The notes under the pieces are model-generated. The model worked only from the letters and a program-made list of their open reading frames with translations. It had not been told where the DNA came from and did not search any database. DNA of 64,000 nucleotides from JAEZAA01 sp964514485 (GTDB lineage Bacteria; Pseudomonadota; Gammaproteobacteria; Pseudomonadales; Oleiphilaceae). The stretch is taken from contig CAZEWG010000007.1 of the NCBI GenBank assembly GCA_964514485.1, positions 35,160 through 99,159 of the forward strand, in the 5' to 3' direction. Both the position numbers and the translations under genes were made by a program. Shown here piece after piece: positions 62,420 to 64,000 of the stretch; positions within the stretch are counted from its first letter, which is position 1; each line of letters begins with the position of its first letter.

Positions 62420-63222
62420 GTTATCTCAATCGGGAAAATGCCTCTTTCTCCAGTGAAGTCTGGGAACAGATAGACGCCGCCGCCGTGGGTGCCGCCCGGG
62501 AAATCCTCACCGGACGCCGCTACCTGGAAGTGGATGGCCCCTATGGGGTGGGACTGACGGCTATTGAAGTGGGCGAGGAAGGCTACTGCCGCCAACCGGC
62601 TCCGGATGAAGCCGGCGCCGTGCTGAGCCGGGCCTGTGCTATCCCCATGCTGCGTAAGGGCTTTGGCCTGAGTGTGCGGCGCATTGAGGGCTATGAGTCC
62701 ATGGGCCAGCCCCTGGATCTGCGCGCCGTGGAAGACGCCGCCGAAGCCGTGGCACGCCGTGAGGAAGAGTTTATTTATTACGGCCAGCCGGATTTCGGCA
62801 TTGAAGGACTGTTGACCGCCAAAGGGCGCAATGAAGTCCAGTGTGAGGACTGGAACAAGATCGAACAGGCCCTCAACGATGTGCTGAGAGCCGTCAACCA
62901 TCTGGATGACAAGAACTTTCACGGCCCCTATGCGCTGGCGCTTTCTCCCGTCTGGTACAACCTGCTGTTCCGCCGTTATGAAGGCACCGATATGCTGCAA
63001 CTGGAACACCTCAAGCGGCTGTGTGAGTTGGGGGTGTTCAAGGCTCGGATCGAAGGGGCGGTGCTGGTGGATGCCCGGGTTGGGCGCATCATCATCGGCC
63101 AGGACCTGATGACCGGCTACTCCACCAACGACGGCATTCATCACCAGATGTTCGTCAGCGAAAGCCTGGTGCTGCGGGTGGAGGAGCCCGACGCGATCTG
63201 TACCCTGTCGAAGCAGGCCTAA
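62416..63222 (+). CDS. Encapsulin nanocompartment shell protein (Linocin-M18 family)
   Basis: A 268-residue type 1 encapsulin, an HK97-fold shell protein. The start YLNRENASFSSEVWEQIDAAAVGAAREILTGRRYLEVDGP is the N-terminal helix that binds cargo peptides. VRRIEGYESMGQPLDLRAVEDAAEAVARREEEFIYYG, VLVDARVGRIIIGQDLMTGY and MFVSESLVLRVEEPDAICTL are all as in the family. It should assemble into a T=1 shell (60 subunits) that mineralises iron with EncFtn. It overlaps encFtn by 4 bases, so expression is coupled. Confidence 0.96.
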   Translation: MSYLNRENASFSSEVWEQIDAAAVGAAREILTGRRYLEVDGPYGVGLTAIEVGEEGYCRQPAPDEAGAVLSRACAIPMLRKGFGLSVRRIEGYESMGQPLDLRAVEDAAEAVARREEEFIYYGQPDFGIEGLLTAKGRNEVQCEDWNKIEQALNDVLRAVNHLDDKNFHGPYALALSPVWYNLLFRRYEGTDMLQLEHLKRLCELGVFKARIEGAVLVDARVGRIIIGQDLMTGYSTNDGIHHQMFVSESLVLRVEEPDAICTLSKQA

Positions 63223-63240
63223 GCCCAGGTGGCGGATCAC

Positions 63241-64000
63241 ATGGAGAATAAACTCCTGCGGCTGACCCTACAAGCTGAACTGAAACAGCTGGACACTCTT
63301 GAGCGGGCGGTGAACGGGTGTCGCGACGCCGGGCTGCGGGCCCTGTTAAGCGAGATCAATCAACGCAAAACCAGGCGCTTGAGCCAGCTGCTGAATGGGC
63401 CAGATCAGCCCACCAATTCACCCGTCAATCAGGCCGAACCGGAGTTCACCTCCTCCTTTGGCCAGTCAGCCGCTTCCGTGACACGGCCCGCCACCTCGGC
63501 CGACGGTGTGGTTGTGCTGGAATGCCAGCAACTGACGCCGGAACTGATCCGCTTTACCGTGCCGCGGCCGTTGGATTTCAGCTTTCGCGCGGGGCAGTCG
63601 GTAAAAGTTGAGCTCGACGGTATCCGTCGCTCCTATTCCATTGTGTCAGCCCCCCATGAGGAGGTGCTGGAGTTTTTTATCGAACTGGTGCCGGGCGGGC
63701 AAATGTCGGCGCGCCTGCGCCAGCTCAAGCTCGGGGACCGAATTGGCCTGGGCAAGCCCAAAGGGGGCCTGAGCTTTGATCGCAACTACCCCCATCACCT
63801 GATGATTGCCACCGTGACTGGCATCAATCCTTTTATCAGCATCCTGCGCGAGGCTTTCCATCAAGGCCTGCGAGGCCATCACTTCCATGTGCTCCATGGG
63901 GCCAGCTACCAGAACGAATTTGGCTACCGCGAGGAGCTGGAAGCGCTCGCCAGCCAATATCCTGACCTTGTGACTTATCTCCCGACAGTCAGCCGCCCGC
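63241..64000 (+). CDS. FNR-type flavin reductase with N-terminal helical extension (3' end outside window)
   Basis: The start is ATG 63241 with AGGTGG ~10 bases upstream; the frame remains open to the end of the window (253 residues seen). Residues ~1-50 are a charged helical segment (LRLTLQAELKQLDTLERAV, LLSEINQRKTRRLSQLL) followed by a Ser/Thr/Pro-rich linker. From ~90 it is a ferredoxin-NADP reductase-type module: the FAD motif RRSYSIVSAP, PGGQMSARL, and the nucleotide motif TVTGINPFISIL. It lies 18 bases after the encapsulin gene and is probably co-transcribed. A role in iron release or reduction for the nanocompartment is inference. Confidence 0.85.
   Translation, partial: MENKLLRLTLQAELKQLDTLERAVNGCRDAGLRALLSEINQRKTRRLSQLLNGPDQPTNSPVNQAEPEFTSSFGQSAASVTRPATSADGVVVLECQQLTPELIRFTVPRPLDFSFRAGQSVKVELDGIRRSYSIVSAPHEEVLEFFIELVPGGQMSARLRQLKLGDRIGLGKPKGGLSFDRNYPHHLMIATVTGINPFISILREAFHQGLRGHHFHVLHGASYQNEFGYREELEALASQYPDLVTYLPTVSRP

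Noticed and set aside
1..64000. tRNA, rRNA, CRISPR, insertion sequence or prophage
   Set aside because: Scanned by eye for cloverleaf-like inverted repeats, direct-repeat arrays and transposase motifs; none were convincing.

Overview
The window reads as an ordinary, gene-dense chromosomal segment of a gammaproteobacterium (inference: a marine Cellvibrionales/Marinimicrobium-like relative). The supporting signs are the ftsZ-lpxC-dciA-M23-secA order, a MutT-ThiE fusion, the mrdA-rodA-mltB-rlpA-dacA-ybeD-lipB-lipA cluster, a proton-translocating PntA split into two chains, and Mqo. About 60 protein genes are supported. I see no tRNA, rRNA, CRISPR array, insertion sequence or prophage.

Layout. 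1-6.1 kb: end of ftsZ, lpxC, dciA, an M23 peptidase and secA (division, lipid A, secretion). 6.3-9.8 kb: argJ, mutT-thiE, moaC, ribA. 9.8-14 kb, minus strand: dxs, ispA, xseB and an NRDE protein (isoprenoid supply). 14.2-17.5 kb: a TauE/SafE exporter, lgt, thyA, folA. 17.5-24.7 kb: ilvD, a CNB-HDOD protein, a DedA-PAP2 fusion and two overlapping membrane proteins with degenerate GGDEF domains. 24.9-36.3 kb: proA, nadD, rsfS, rlmH, then the elongasome and cell-wall genes and lipoate synthesis. 36.7-46.4 kb: an ABC1/UbiB kinase, YaiI, a thioesterase, a Kef-type antiporter, YgiQ, a DHH phosphoesterase and an unrecognised lipoprotein. 46.5-50.8 kb, minus strand: mqo-pntAA-pntAB-pntB, a redox operon. 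51-56 kb: a compact DUF1538-DUF1538-PII-like-CBS operon, rnk and uncharacterised exported proteins. 56.7-61.8 kb: a Bcr/CflA pump, a sorbosone-type dehydrogenase and a YejM/LapC-like protein. 62-64 kb: an iron-storage nanocompartment locus with encapsulated ferritin (EncFtn), the encapsulin shell and a flavin reductase running off the end.

The two best candidates for less-described biology are: (1) the EncFtn-encapsulin-reductase operon, whose third gene couples an FNR-type reductase to an extra N-terminal helical segment and could supply electrons for iron release; and (2) the DUF1538 pair with a PII-like and a CBS protein, which looks like a transporter-like membrane complex with two soluble sensor proteins, preceded by a long hairpin and an 18-bp tandem repeat. 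Smaller oddities are nadD with no ATG/GTG/TTG start, the two degenerate GGDEF proteins, and the recurrence of 18-bp-period tandem duplications at three loci.
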